The notes below the pieces were generated by a model, which was given only the letters and a program-made list of their open reading frames with translations, ran no database searches and was not told the origin of the DNA. From Endomicrobium sp. (GTDB lineage: Bacteria; Elusimicrobiota; Endomicrobiia; Endomicrobiales; Endomicrobiaceae), in the NCBI GenBank assembly GCA_031283985.1, contig JAITAQ010000059.1:1-20770 (forward strand): 20,770 bases of DNA. The letters are read 5' to 3'. Of this stretch, positions 8,981-17,057 are shown piece after piece. A program made the position numbers and the translations under genes. Every line of letters starts with the position of its first letter. The first letter of the stretch is position 1.

Positions 8981-9427
8981 CTATTCATTTTCTAATGCTT
9001 TTTTTACAGCAGCTGAAATACGTTTTCCATCAGCAGCTCCGTTTACTGCCATTACAGCAGCTTTCATAACTACACCAAAACTTTTGTCTTCAGATGTATC
9101 TGCGACTGATTTAACTTTATTGAATAATTCTTCATCTGGTATCTCTGCTGGCAAATATTGTTCTATAACTTTCACTTCGTTTTGCTCTTTTTCAACAAGA
9201 TCTTGTCTTCCACCTTTTTCAAAATTTTCTATAGACTCTTTACGTTTTTTTATTTCGCTTCGCAACACTTTTAACACTTCTTTGTCAGTTATCTTGATGT
9301 TTTTCATATTCCGTATATTTATTTCGTTAAGAATGCTTCTTACAACATTTAATTTATTAATATCTTGTGCTTTCATGTAAGTTGTCAAATCTAATTTTAA
9401 TCTTTTTATCATTTCCGTTTCTATCAT
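8981..9427 (-). CDS. yqeY: GatB/YqeY domain protein
   Basis: This is a stand-alone YqeY protein, related to the tail domain of the GatB subunit of tRNA-dependent amidotransferase; its exact role is unknown. The 148 residues have the usual family length and landmarks. These are an N-terminal helical part with KAQDINKLNVVRSILNEI (about residues 19-36), the KRKESIENFEKGGRQDLVEKE stretch (about 61-81), IEQYLPAEI (about 88-96) and a C-terminal part ending in AVNGAADGKRISAAVKKAL. The start at 9427 is supported by GGAGAC about eight bases upstream. It lies just downstream of a broken DUF192 gene on the same strand. Confidence 0.88.
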   Translation of the reverse strand: MIETEMIKRLKLDLTTYMKAQDINKLNVVRSILNEINIRNMKNIKITDKEVLKVLRSEIKKRKESIENFEKGGRQDLVEKEQNEVKVIEQYLPAEIPDEELFNKVKSVADTSEDKSFGVVMKAAVMAVNGAADGKRISAAVKKALENE

Positions 9428-9444
9428 ATTAATTAGTCTCCATG

Positions 9445-9970
9445 CTACAATATTAATATATTACCTTCTTTAATATTCAATTGTTTTGCTCTTCCCGCAC
9501 TTAATTCTATAACTGTGGTTATTTCTTTAGGCGGCGAATATGTTTTTAATCTTTTTTCAGAAACTCATGGTTCTGGTTTTATATTTTCAGTAATGCTGAC
9601 AATTAAATTATTTTTCACCCATACAATATCTTAATGAAAATTTCATATCTTTCATCCAAAAGGATACTTTTCGTGCTATATCATGACGTTAAAAGGTATT
9701 TTGTTTTTTCCAGAAATCCCTTTTATTATTGTATCGCATTCTTTTGCAACAACTAATTTCAATATTTGACTGTTTATTTCTATATTTAATGAATGTCCTA
9801 CTATCAACATATTCATTTATATTTGGTTTACTAACAAGCGTGCTAGGCAAAGAAACATGGCTATTCATAAGCTACTATTATAGTTTTTAGCATAAGAATC
9901 TCATGACAAAAGGCGTCTGCGACAAAATGGCGAAAGCCAGCAACGTAAAGATATATTTTTTTATTTTCAT
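9445..9970 (-). pseudogene. DUF192 family protein, frameshifted, with signal peptide
   Basis: Fragments in several minus-strand frames assemble into a DUF192 protein. At 9970 an ATG opens a signal-peptide-like sequence (MKIKKYIFTLLAFAILSQTP) that stops within 30 codons. From 9810 LNIEINSQILKLVVAKECD and GISGKNKIPFN follow, then an in-frame stop. Next comes SFWMKDMKFSL in another frame, which matches the family's FWMKDMxFPLD motif. The end is VKNNLIVSITENIKPEP, a stop, then TVIELSAGRAKQLNIKEGN to TAG at 9445-9447. At least two in-frame stops and two frameshifts make it dead. DUF192 proteins are small exported proteins of unknown role. It probably headed a minus-strand operon with yqeY. Confidence 0.75.
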
Positions 9971-9977
9971 AATATTA

Positions 9978-10005
9978 ATTATACAAAATACAAAAAATTT
10001 CTAAA
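9978..10005 (-). promoter_or_regulatory. Possible promoter for the DUF192-yqeY unit
   Basis: On the minus strand TTTAGA (10000-10005) and a perfect TATAAT (9978-9983) are 16 bases apart, diverging from the hrcA promoter. The predicted start of transcription would be almost at the ATG of the broken DUF192 gene (9970), leaving hardly any leader. Either the RNA is nearly leaderless, the real promoter is elsewhere, or the match is chance. Confidence 0.3.
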
Positions 10006-10032
10006 CTTTGTATCCTAATAAACTATAACCTC

Positions 10033-10061
10033 TTGACATAAGTTAAATTTAACGCTACAAT
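10033..10061 (+). promoter_or_regulatory. Sigma-70 promoter of hrcA operon
   Basis: A perfect -35 box TTGACA (10033-10038) and TACAAT -10 box (10056-10061) are 17 bases apart, the ideal spacing. The CIRCE operator begins two bases after the -10 box, so HrcA bound there would block transcription start. Confidence 0.88.
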
Positions 10062-10062
10062 A

Positions 10063-10089
10063 CTAGCACTGTACGAATATGAGTGCTAA
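10063..10089 (+). promoter_or_regulatory. CIRCE operator (HrcA binding site)
   Basis: The right arm GAGTGCTAA (10081-10089) is a perfect CIRCE half-site. The left arm CTAGCACTG (10063-10071) differs from the consensus TTAGCACTC at its first and last base. The nine-base spacer is exact. This marks the hrcA-grpE-dnaK cluster as HrcA-repressed, with HrcA autoregulated. No second CIRCE was found before dnaK or dnaJ. Confidence 0.9.
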
Positions 10090-10125
10090 AATGGAATGTT
10101 ATTAAAATACGAAAAGGGTTAATAA

Positions 10126-11166
10126 ATGCGTCAAATATCACTTGAAATCTTAAAAGAAAGAAAAACAAGGATATTAAGCGCAATTATACATCATTATATA
10201 AAGACAGGCAAGCCTGTGGGTTCAGCAGTACTTATAGATGAGTATAATGTTTTTCTTTCCTCAGCGGCAGTCAGAAATGTTATGGCTGAACTTGAAGAAG
10301 AAGGATTTTTAACGCATCCTCATACTTCAGCTGGAAGAATCCCTACCGATAAGGGATACAGATCTTACGTAGATAATCTGCTGAAATTGCAGAGTTTTGC
10401 CATAGGTGAAGAAGAAAGAATAAGAAAAGAATATGAGCAAAAACACAGAGAAATAGAATCTCTTCTTTCGGAAACTTCGCGTATTTTGTCAGGACTTTCC
10501 AAATATGCTGGTTTTGTAATGTCGCCGCAAACCCAATATGATGAAATAAAAAATATTGAGCTTGTGCAAATTTCAAACAGCGAGTTGCTTATAGTATTGT
10601 TTACTCAAAGCGGAGTAATCAGACATAAAAAAATAGAAGCTTTTCTTTCTCAATTAGAAATAGCAAAACTTAGAAATTTTTTAAACGATAAATTAAGAGG
10701 CGTTTCTATAGCTCAGTCAAATAAAAGGATAGTATCTGAAATTAAAGAATTTAAGCAACAGGAAGAAGAAATTTTAAAAGCTGCTGAAAAGATAAGCGAT
10801 GTTTTTTACAATATACAGGACGACATCTATATAGGAGGAACGTTTAACGTAGTCTCAATACCTGATTTCAATGATTTTGAGTTCGTAAAGTCGCTGATAA
10901 AATTTAATGAAAATAAAGAAAAGCTTATAGAAGTAATAAGCAAAGATTTTACTGGTAATGGAATCAATGTTAAAATAGGCTCAGAAAACGCCCTTGCAGA
11001 ACTTAAAGATTTAAGCATTATAACTACAGTATACAAGAATGGTGATAGAGCTGTAGGCGTTTTGGGGATTATAGGACCCAAACGAATGGAATACAAGAAA
11101 ATGATGTCTCTTGTAAGTATAGCGTCTGAGATGTTAAACAAATTTTTTAAAGATATGGAAAAGTAA
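10126..11166 (+). CDS. hrcA: Heat-inducible transcription repressor HrcA
   Basis: HrcA is the repressor that binds CIRCE and depends on GroEL for activity. The 346-residue protein has the N-terminal winged helix with RKTRILSAIIHHYIKTGKPVG (about residues 12-32). This is followed by SSAAVRNVMAELEEEGFLTH (about 45-64) and PHTSAGRIPTDKGYRSYVD (65-83), the hallmark of the family. A GAF-like middle and a C-terminal dimerisation part follow, with GVLGIIGPKRMEYKKMMSLV near 312-331. It begins the operon, with a CIRCE site and consensus promoter directly upstream, so it represses itself along with grpE and dnaK. Confidence 0.95.
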   Translation: MRQISLEILKERKTRILSAIIHHYIKTGKPVGSAVLIDEYNVFLSSAAVRNVMAELEEEGFLTHPHTSAGRIPTDKGYRSYVDNLLKLQSFAIGEEERIRKEYEQKHREIESLLSETSRILSGLSKYAGFVMSPQTQYDEIKNIELVQISNSELLIVLFTQSGVIRHKKIEAFLSQLEIAKLRNFLNDKLRGVSIAQSNKRIVSEIKEFKQQEEEILKAAEKISDVFYNIQDDIYIGGTFNVVSIPDFNDFEFVKSLIKFNENKEKLIEVISKDFTGNGINVKIGSENALAELKDLSIITTVYKNGDRAVGVLGIIGPKRMEYKKMMSLVSIASEMLNKFFKDMEK

Positions 11167-11173
11167 GCTATAT

Positions 11174-11188
11174 GGGAGGTGCAATTTG
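11174..11188 (+). promoter_or_regulatory. Ribosome-binding site and TTG start of grpE
   Basis: GGGAGGT (11174-11180) sits six bases before a TTG at 11186-11188. No in-frame ATG is available near; the ATG at 11172 is in another frame. This decides that grpE begins with a TTG codon. Confidence 0.75.
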
Positions 11189-11764
11189 GAAAACGATAAA
11201 GAAACTACTAATGAGCAAGAGCAGGGACAAAACAGCTGCGATTACAGTGACGATGCAAAAGATGAGAAAGTTGTCGAGCTTGAAATTTTAAAACAATCTG
11301 TTGACGAACAGAAAGTTTTAGCTCAAGATTATTACGATCAGCTTGTAAGGCTTAAAGCTGATTTTGATAATTTCAGGAGACGTTCAGAAAAAGAAAAAAA
11401 GGATTACTTAGATTGGGGAAAAGAAAAAGTTCTTGTAAAACAAATAGCAATTGACGACGTTTTGCAGCATGCTCTAAAAAGCGCCAAATCAGGAAACAAT
11501 ATAGAAAGCATAATTGTTGGTCTTGACATGATAAGCAAAGAGTTTGCGAAGACGCTTAAAGAAGAAGGCGTTGAAGAGATACAATGCGAAAAGTTTGATC
11601 CAAACATGTGTGAAGCTTTGGATTATGTTGAAAGCGATGAGGAAGATGGGAAAGTTTTGGAAGTATATCAGAAGGGTTATAAAATGAACGGCAAGTTGAT
11701 AAGGACTGCCAAAGTTAAAGTTGCTAAAAACGACAAGGAATCTGAAAATAAAAAAGAGGATTAA
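11186..11764 (+). CDS. grpE: Nucleotide exchange factor GrpE
   Basis: GrpE is a homodimer that releases ADP from DnaK. The 192-residue protein starts at a TTG with a strong ribosome-binding site. Its first 40 residues are acidic and low in complexity. Next is a long helical region with [20 protein letters not shown] (about 49-68), typical of the GrpE coiled coil. The C-terminal beta domain holds [18 protein letters not shown] (about 128-145) and [25 protein letters not shown] (about 157-181). It sits between hrcA and dnaK and is co-transcribed from the CIRCE-controlled promoter. Confidence 0.93.
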   Translation: MENDKETTNEQEQGQNSCDYSDDAKDEKVVELEILKQSVDEQKVLAQDYYDQLVRLKADFDNFRRRSEKEKKDYLDWGKEKVLVKQIAIDDVLQHALKSAKSGNNIESIIVGLDMISKEFAKTLKEEGVEEIQCEKFDPNMCEALDYVESDEEDGKVLEVYQKGYKMNGKLIRTAKVKVAKNDKESENKKED

Positions 11765-11786
11765 CTATAGAGGGGGAGGAAATTAT

Positions 11787-13652
11787 ATGGCAAAGATTAT
11801 TGGTATTGATTTGGGGACTTCAAATTCTGCGGCTGCTGTTATGGAAGTCGGGAAGACTACTCTTATTCCTTCAGCCGAGGGAACTACGCTTGGAGGAAAA
11901 GCTTTTCCTTCTTATGTCGCGTTTACAAAAGACAGTCAGCTTTTAGTTGGAGAGCCTGCAAGAAGACAGGCTGTTACAAATCCTGAAGGCACAATTAGCG
12001 CTTTTAAGAGAAAGATGGGAACTGATTATAAATATAATATAAATGGGAAAGAATTTACGCCTCAGCAACTTTCAGCTTTCATTCTTCAAAAGATAAAAAA
12101 AGACACAGAAGCATATTTGGGAGAACCTATTTCCAAAGCAGTTATTACGGTTCCCGCATATTTTAATGATAACCAGAGACAAGCTACAAAAGACGCGGGC
12201 GCAATAGCAGGTCTTGAAGTTGTGAGACTTGTCAACGAGCCTACGGCTGCTTCTCTTGCTTACGGTATAGATAAAGTCGGCAAAGAACAGAAAATATTAG
12301 TATTTGACCTTGGCGGTGGTACGCTTGATGTAACTATAATGGAAATGGGCGCTGAAGGAACTTTTGAAGTTCTCTCAACTTCAGGTGATACGCAGCTTGG
12401 CGGAACCGACATGGATAATGCTTTGATAGATTACATAGCTGAAGATTTCAAAAAAGCGAATGGTATAGATTTACGCAATGATAAAATGGCTGTTCAACGT
12501 TTAAAAGAAGCTGCTGAAAAAGCGAAAATTGAACTTTCAAACGTTTTAGAAACAGACATAAATCTTCCGTTTATCACTGCTGATGCGTCGGGTCCTAAAC
12601 ATTTAACGCTTAAGCTTACAAGAGCCACTCTTGAAAATCTTGTAAGCCCTATTGTTGAAAGATGTAAAACTTCAATAGATCAGGCGATAAGCGATGCAAA
12701 ACTTACAACGGATACTGTTACAAAGATAATTTTGGTCGGTGGACCTACAAGAATGCCTATAGTCCAGAAATTTGTTGAAGATCACGTAGGCAAAAAAGTA
12801 GAGCGCGGAATAGACCCTATGGAATGTGTGTGTTTTGGAGCTGCCATTCAAGCCGCTGTTTTAACGGGCGACGTGAAAGACATCCTTCTTTTAGATGTAA
12901 CTCCGCTTACTTTAGGTCTTGAAACTATGGGTGGCGTAAGAACTCCGTTAATAGACAGAAATACGACAGTTCCCGCTAAACGTTCTCAAATATTCTCAAC
13001 TGCTGCAGACAATCAGCCAAGTGTAGAAATTAATGTTTTACAGGGTGAAAGACCTATGGCAAAAGACAACTTATCTCTCGGTAGATTTATGCTTGACGGT
13101 ATACCATCTGCGCCAAGAGGTGTACCTCAGATTGAAGTTACTTTTGATATAGATGCAAACGGCATATTGCACGTTTCTGCAAAAGACAAAGGAACAGGCA
13201 AAGAGCAGTCAATTAAAATATCTTCGTCAACTAAGCTTTCAAAAGAAGACATAGATAAATACGTAAAAGAAGCCGAGCAGTACGCTTCTGAAGACATAAA
13301 ACATAAGGAAGAAATTGAAGCAAGAAATGAAGCTGATAATCTTGTTTACTCTGTTGAAAAGAGTTTAAAAGAACACGGTGATAAAATTTCTTCTGATGAA
13401 AGACTTGCAATTGAGCAGGCTTTGACTGCTGCTAAAGGCGCTCTAAAAGGCAGCGATGTTGCGGCAATTAAGTCAACAAAAGAAGCTTTGACGACTGCTT
13501 CTCATAAACTTGCGGAAGCCGTATATAAATCTTCACAAGCTCAAAATGCTCAAGGAGCAGCTGGACAGGGGCAGTCTCAGGGCAACGCCCAACCCGGAGG
13601 TGAAGGGGAAAAAGTAGTGGACGCCGAAGTTGTTGACGATAACAAGAAATAA
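11787..13652 (+). CDS. dnaK: Chaperone DnaK (Hsp70)
   Basis: DnaK is the ATP-driven Hsp70 chaperone working with DnaJ and GrpE. I choose the ATG at 11787, preceded by GGGGGAGGA at 11772-11780, over the in-frame ATG at 11721 inside grpE; it gives the canonical N-terminus [18 protein letters not shown]. The 621-residue protein has phosphate-binding [12 protein letters not shown] (about residues 174-185) and [15 protein letters not shown] (about 316-330). It also has the linker [14 protein letters not shown] (about 371-384) and the substrate-binding domain. A Gly/Gln-rich tail ends in [14 protein letters not shown], near the EEVD-like ending common in bacterial DnaK. In this genome an accessory insertion separates it from dnaJ. 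Confidence 0.97.
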   Translation: MAKIIGIDLGTSNSAAAVMEVGKTTLIPSAEGTTLGGKAFPSYVAFTKDSQLLVGEPARRQAVTNPEGTISAFKRKMGTDYKYNINGKEFTPQQLSAFILQKIKKDTEAYLGEPISKAVITVPAYFNDNQRQATKDAGAIAGLEVVRLVNEPTAASLAYGIDKVGKEQKILVFDLGGGTLDVTIMEMGAEGTFEVLSTSGDTQLGGTDMDNALIDYIAEDFKKANGIDLRNDKMAVQRLKEAAEKAKIELSNVLETDINLPFITADASGPKHLTLKLTRATLENLVSPIVERCKTSIDQAISDAKLTTDTVTKIILVGGPTRMPIVQKFVEDHVGKKVERGIDPMECVCFGAAIQAAVLTGDVKDILLLDVTPLTLGLETMGGVRTPLIDRNTTVPAKRSQIFSTAADNQPSVEINVLQGERPMAKDNLSLGRFMLDGIPSAPRGVPQIEVTFDIDANGILHVSAKDKGTGKEQSIKISSSTKLSKEDIDKYVKEAEQYASEDIKHKEEIEARNEADNLVYSVEKSLKEHGDKISSDERLAIEQALTAAKGALKGSDVAAIKSTKEALTTASHKLAEAVYKSSQAQNAQGAAGQGQSQGNAQPGGEGEKVVDAEVVDDNKK

Positions 13653-13669
13653 GTTTAAGTTATAGATAG

Positions 13670-13763
13670 CTAAATGGAACCTCTGTGTTTTGGCATTGTT
13701 ACTGTTATACTGATGTCTAGTTGTCAACGCTAAGAATAAGTGAATATATGAGGTTCCATTTAG
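13670..13763. repeat. 14-bp perfect inverted repeat with 66-base loop
   Basis: CTAAATGGAACCTC (13670-13683) and its exact reverse complement GAGGTTCCATTTAG (13750-13763) flank 66 bases. With G-U pairs the stem can extend about four more pairs outward. The repeat sits right after dnaK, at the left edge of the accessory insertion. The loop holds TGTTATACT (13703-13711), a possible extended -10 box. It may be a remnant of a small mobile element, an operator for the next gene, or a large RNA hairpin. It lacks the T-run of an intrinsic terminator. Confidence 0.65.
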
Positions 13764-13789
13764 TTGTATATTATATATTAGAGGATTTT

Positions 13790-14719
13790 ATGTCTTCAGA
13801 CAACACAAATACTCAAAAATTAAATTTCTCACAGAGAAATGGATTGGAAGAGATTAACAATGTCTTGCAAATAAATTCTATGGATGAAAATTTAAGAACT
13901 ACTCTATACAATTTTTGTTTTAACAACTTTTCCACCCCCCCTTTTGTTAATAAAGATATTTTTTATTTCAAGATCCATAGAAAAATATTATATTCTGATT
14001 TTTTTAAAAGACCTTTAGATGAGATTCTTAATTGGGATTGGAATTTCGAAAAAAAAGAATTTAAGGCATGGTTTTTTGATTGTAAGTGGAATGAAATATA
14101 TGATTTTTTTGAGTTTTGTTTTTCACAGCCAACATGTCAAACGTTGATGATTTCTAATGAAATACGTGATTTTTATTTGGGTTGTCTTCCAGAGATAAAG
14201 ATTGATTCCTATAGAAGAGAAACTTTTACTGTTGAATTAAATTCATGTTTAGAAAAAGAAAACTCTGGGTATAGAATGGTCAATGGTTGTATTAGCCAAA
14301 TTACAGATGAACATGAGATAGAAGCAATTAAAGAATCTCTTAATCTTGGCAAAGATGGGATAAAAAAACATCTGACCAAATCAATAGAATTTTTGCGTAA
14401 TAGGGACGCTAAAGAACCAGATTTTAGAAATTCTATAAAAGAAAGTATTTCAGCTGTGGAATATTTAATTAGAGATATAACAGGAGCAAGTACATTAGGT
14501 GACGGATTAAAGGAATTAGAAAAAACAGGCATAAAAATAAATGTTTGTTTGAAAGAGGCATTTAATAAGCTATATAACTATACAAATAGTGAAGATGGGA
14601 TAAGACATGCCATAATGAACAATAATAATGTACCTTTTGAGGAAGCAAAGTTTATGTTGGTTGCTTGTTCGGCGTTTATAAACTATATAACTTTCAAGCA
14701 GTCGCAACTGAAGAATTAA
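13790..14719 (+). CDS. AbiJ-type abortive-infection protein with HEPN-like C-terminus
   Basis: The 309-residue protein resembles the AbiJ_NTD4 group linked to phage abortive infection. The start at 13790 has AGAGGA five bases upstream. The N-terminal domain begins KLNFSQRNGLEEINNVLQIN (10-29), with FFKRPLDEI at 71-79. The C-terminal HEPN-like part has SIKESISAVEYLIRDITGAS (215-234), then LGDGLKELEKTGIKIN (236-251) and LKEAFNKLYNYTNSEDGIRHAIM (254-276). It ends with FMLVACSAFINYI (288-300). The canonical HEPN RNase signature Rx4-6H is not obvious; R272-H273 in 'GIRHA' are the family-conserved pair. The frame is intact although the neighbouring accessory gene is destroyed. Lying between dnaK and dnaJ, it may be read from the heat-shock promoter. 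Confidence 0.72.
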   Translation: MSSDNTNTQKLNFSQRNGLEEINNVLQINSMDENLRTTLYNFCFNNFSTPPFVNKDIFYFKIHRKILYSDFFKRPLDEILNWDWNFEKKEFKAWFFDCKWNEIYDFFEFCFSQPTCQTLMISNEIRDFYLGCLPEIKIDSYRRETFTVELNSCLEKENSGYRMVNGCISQITDEHEIEAIKESLNLGKDGIKKHLTKSIEFLRNRDAKEPDFRNSIKESISAVEYLIRDITGASTLGDGLKELEKTGIKINVCLKEAFNKLYNYTNSEDGIRHAIMNNNNVPFEEAKFMLVACSAFINYITFKQSQLKN

Positions 14720-15145
14720 GGTATTTTTCTATTATAGATATTATACCTGTTTTGATTCAACAAAAGGATTATCAAAAAGCACGAAATTATTGGAATAAAT
14801 TAAGTGGGAGTTTAAAAAAGAAGGTAATCAGTCTGTAACGAATTGTCAGCGACTGAAATTAAAAGTCGTTGATGGTAAACTTTAGGAATGGTCAGGTTTA
14901 AGTGTTAATGAGCATAAGAAATTAAAAGGATTAGAAGCACAAAAAGAGATCATGTCATGTGAGCGAGGCAGAGCTTGTTGTTCCTGTTTTGGCTGAGCTT
15001 GCAACAAGACAAATAGCTTAGCTGGAATTGAAAATGCTGAAGAGGTATTAATGAAAATAAAAAAGCAAGTGTCAAAGGGGACATATTGTAAAAAAAGTTA
15101 GAGCTGGAAACAGGTAAATCAGTTATCTCAGGAAAGAATTTTTAA
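14713..15145 (+). pseudogene. BRO/antirepressor-like (DinD-like) phage-type gene, decayed
   Basis: Scattered plus-strand fragments line up with a BRO-N-containing antirepressor-like family. They are RYFSIIDIIPVLIQQKDYQK (from about 14719) and ARNYWNKL, then 'RLKLKVVDGKL' out of frame. Next come SGLSVNEHKKLKGLEAQKEI in mixed frames (about 14893-14955), LAELATRQIA and GIENAEEVLMKIKKQVSKG (about 14990-15080). A final ETGKSV-S-GKNFLKK stretch ends near 15145. Stops and frameshifts break it several times and the middle third (the IQSIPSPKAEP region known from relatives) is missing. Intact relatives occur in phages and as chromosomal accessory genes. The family call is from recall of the order of these motifs. 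Confidence 0.6.
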
Positions 15146-15189
15146 AAAAAAGATAATGTCAAAATTTTGAAGTTAAGGAATAAGAGAAA

Positions 15190-16329
15190 ATGAAACGCGA
15201 TTATTATGAAGTGCTTGGTGTTGCCAAGTCTGCAACTAACGATGAAATCAAGTCGGCTTACAGAAAATTGGCTTTAAAATATCATCCTGATAAAAATCCG
15301 GGAAATAAAGAAGCTGAAGAAAAATTTAAAGAAATAAACGAGGCTTATGAAATTCTTGCTGACGCTCAGAAAAAGCAGCAATACGATACTTTCGGTCATG
15401 ACGCTACAGGTGGTGGAAGTCCATTTGGTGGTCAGGGCAGTTATCAATACTCAAGTGGCGATTTTTCAAATATGGGCGATATTTTTGGAGATATCTTTGG
15501 TGATATTTTCAGCGGACAAGGTGGACGAAGAAGCGACAGAGCTTCTTCACAGCATAGACGAGGTGAAGATTTACGTTATGATATAGACATTTCTTATATT
15601 GAGGCAATGAACGGCGCTGAGATTTCAATAGACATACCCAAACAAGAAATTTGTTCTTCATGTCATGGGACTGGCAGCAAAGATGGCTTCGCTCCAAAGC
15701 AGTGTCTTCAGTGTAAAGGTTCGGGACAAGTAAAATATTCTCAAGGATTTTTTTCTTTCAGTCAAGAATGTCCTAAATGTCATGGAAAGGGAACTATTAT
15801 AAACAATCCATGTCTTGATTGTAGAGGCGAAGGAACTGTAAAGAAAAGAAAAACTGTTAAAGTAAGAGTTCCCGCAGGTGTTGACGAGGGAACATCTTTA
15901 AAAGTTTCTGGTTCAGGAAATGCTGGAACAAACAGATATCCAGCAGGAGACCTATATGTGGTTGTGCATATGAGATCTACTCCCGGGTTTAGAAGAGATG
16001 GGGATAATTTGCACACAGAGGTTTCTGTTTCATTTTCGCAAGCCGCAATGGGTGTGGAATATGATGTTCCTGTTTTGCAGGGAAGCGTAAAGGTGAAAAT
16101 ACCAGTAGGCACGCAGCCGGGAACAACTTTAAGAATACGCGAACAGGGTTTTCCCAAACTTGGCAGAAAAAATAGAGGCGATTTATTCGTTAAAGTAAAC
16201 GTTTCGGTTCCTAAGTCAATGAACGATGCGCAAAAACGCGCTCTTTTTGAATATGCTAAATCTATGGGCGAAGTGCCTAAAGATTCAAAATATCAAAGCG
16301 ATAACTTCTTTAAGAAAATTTTCGGATAA
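15190..16329 (+). CDS. dnaJ: Chaperone DnaJ (Hsp40)
   Basis: DnaJ delivers substrates to DnaK and stimulates its ATPase. The 379-residue protein has the J domain (1-70) with H32-P33-D34, then a Gly/Phe-rich linker (about 74-115). Four CxxCxGxG zinc repeats begin at about C155, C172, C194 and C208. A substrate-binding domain with [20 protein letters not shown] and a C-terminal dimerisation part follow. The J domain, zinc and substrate-binding regions are complete, making it a class I DnaJ. It is separated from dnaK by about 1.5 kb of accessory DNA. No CIRCE site or clear promoter lies directly before it, so it either relies on read-through from the hrcA promoter or has gained an unrecognised promoter. 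Confidence 0.96.
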   Translation: MKRDYYEVLGVAKSATNDEIKSAYRKLALKYHPDKNPGNKEAEEKFKEINEAYEILADAQKKQQYDTFGHDATGGGSPFGGQGSYQYSSGDFSNMGDIFGDIFGDIFSGQGGRRSDRASSQHRRGEDLRYDIDISYIEAMNGAEISIDIPKQEICSSCHGTGSKDGFAPKQCLQCKGSGQVKYSQGFFSFSQECPKCHGKGTIINNPCLDCRGEGTVKKRKTVKVRVPAGVDEGTSLKVSGSGNAGTNRYPAGDLYVVVHMRSTPGFRRDGDNLHTEVSVSFSQAAMGVEYDVPVLQGSVKVKIPVGTQPGTTLRIREQGFPKLGRKNRGDLFVKVNVSVPKSMNDAQKRALFEYAKSMGEVPKDSKYQSDNFFKKIFG

Positions 16330-16352
16330 AATATTAATAATTTTAGTTTTGA

Positions 16353-16393
16353 AAAAACAGACTTTCTACATTTTTTGTGGATAGTCTGTTTTT
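16353..16393 (+). terminator. Intrinsic terminator after dnaJ
   Basis: AAAAACAGACT (16353-16363) pairs perfectly with AGTCTGTTTTT (16383-16393). Inside, TCTACA and TGTGGA (about 16365-16370 and 16376-16381) extend the hairpin with one G-U pair and a five-T loop. T-rich sequence follows. The A and T tracts on both sides would let it work in either direction. It closes the heat-shock operon. Confidence 0.85.
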
Positions 16394-16407
16394 ATTATAT
16401 TTTTCAA

Positions 16408-16437
16408 TTGACAAATCTTATCTGTATGTGATACTAT
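16408..16437 (+). promoter_or_regulatory. Promoter of nrdR
   Basis: A perfect TTGACA (16408-16413) and TACTAT (16432-16437), 18 bases apart, are reinforced by TG at 16429-16430, an extended -10. It lies just after the dnaJ terminator and 60 bases before nrdR, so nrdR starts a new transcription unit. ACACTATAATTGGTA nearby (about 16444-16458) is weakly reminiscent of an NrdR box; one poor half is not enough to call it. Confidence 0.7.
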
Positions 16438-16499
16438 TATTTAACACTATAATTGGTAATTTTTGGTTATTCTTATAGTTAAAATAAAGAGAAAATTTA

Positions 16500-16988
16500 A
16501 TGAAATGTCCTTTTTGCAGGAATATTCACGATCAAGTTCTTGATTCGCGTCCTGTAGAACACATGTCTGCAGTCAGGAGACGTAGGGAATGTTCCAATTG
16601 TAAAAAAAGATATACAACTTTTGAAAGATCCGAAGAAGTTACTATTATGATAGTAAAATCTGATGGTAGAAGGGAGCCTTTTGATAGAAAAAAGATTTGG
16701 GTAGGCATAGATAGAGCTTGCAAGAAAAGATCAATTTCAGTTGAAACAATAGACAGAATAGTCAATGAAGTTGAAAATGATATTATGGGCGAATATGTTA
16801 TGGAAATTCCTTCCAATACCATAGGCGATAAAATTTTGGAAAAACTTTGGGACGTTGATTTGGTGGCATATGTGAGATTTGCCTCTGTATATAGAAAATT
16901 TGGAGATATAGATACCTTTATGCAGGAACTAAAGAAATTGAAGAAAGAACATATGAAACGCAGCAGTAAAAATAAGCATTGCTTCTAG
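16500..16988 (+). CDS. nrdR: Transcriptional repressor NrdR
   Basis: NrdR is an ATP/dATP-sensing repressor of ribonucleotide reductase genes. The 162-residue protein has the N-terminal zinc ribbon with C3, C6, C31 and C34 and the basic stretch RRRRECSNCKKRYTTFER (26-43). An ATP-cone domain follows (about residues 48-138), with KSDGRREPFDRKKIWVGIDR and VAYVRFASVYRKF. The frame is complete and of normal length. The gene directly downstream is a wreck of the B12-dependent ribonucleotide reductase it would be expected to control. Any remaining targets must lie outside this window. Confidence 0.94.
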   Translation: MKCPFCRNIHDQVLDSRPVEHMSAVRRRRECSNCKKRYTTFERSEEVTIMIVKSDGRREPFDRKKIWVGIDRACKKRSISVETIDRIVNEVENDIMGEYVMEIPSNTIGDKILEKLWDVDLVAYVRFASVYRKFGDIDTFMQELKKLKKEHMKRSSKNKHCF

Positions 16989-17057
16989 CAGCTAGTTTAG
17001 GTAATAGAGGACAAAGCAATTTATTTTTTAATTAGGTTTTATTTATAGAAAATTTTG

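Noticed and set aside
9084..9380. 98-codon plus-strand frame opposite yqeY
   Set aside because: Serine- and phenylalanine-rich antisense shadow of a well-supported gene.
11721..11786. N-terminal extension of dnaK from an ATG inside grpE
   Set aside because: The extension reads through the dnaK ribosome-binding site; the canonical [11 protein letters not shown] start at 11787 is preceded by GGGGGAGGA.
13721..13789. N-terminal extension of the AbiJ-like protein
   Set aside because: It would be encoded within the right arm of the inverted repeat and lacks a ribosome-binding site; the ATG at 13790 has one and the family start follows.
15347..15586. 79-codon frame inside dnaJ
   Set aside because: Out-of-frame shadow created by the repetitive Gly/Phe region of dnaJ.
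16444..16458. NrdR box upstream of nrdR
   Set aside because: Only one weak half-similarity to ACACTATAT; real NrdR sites come as two spaced boxes and I could not find the second.
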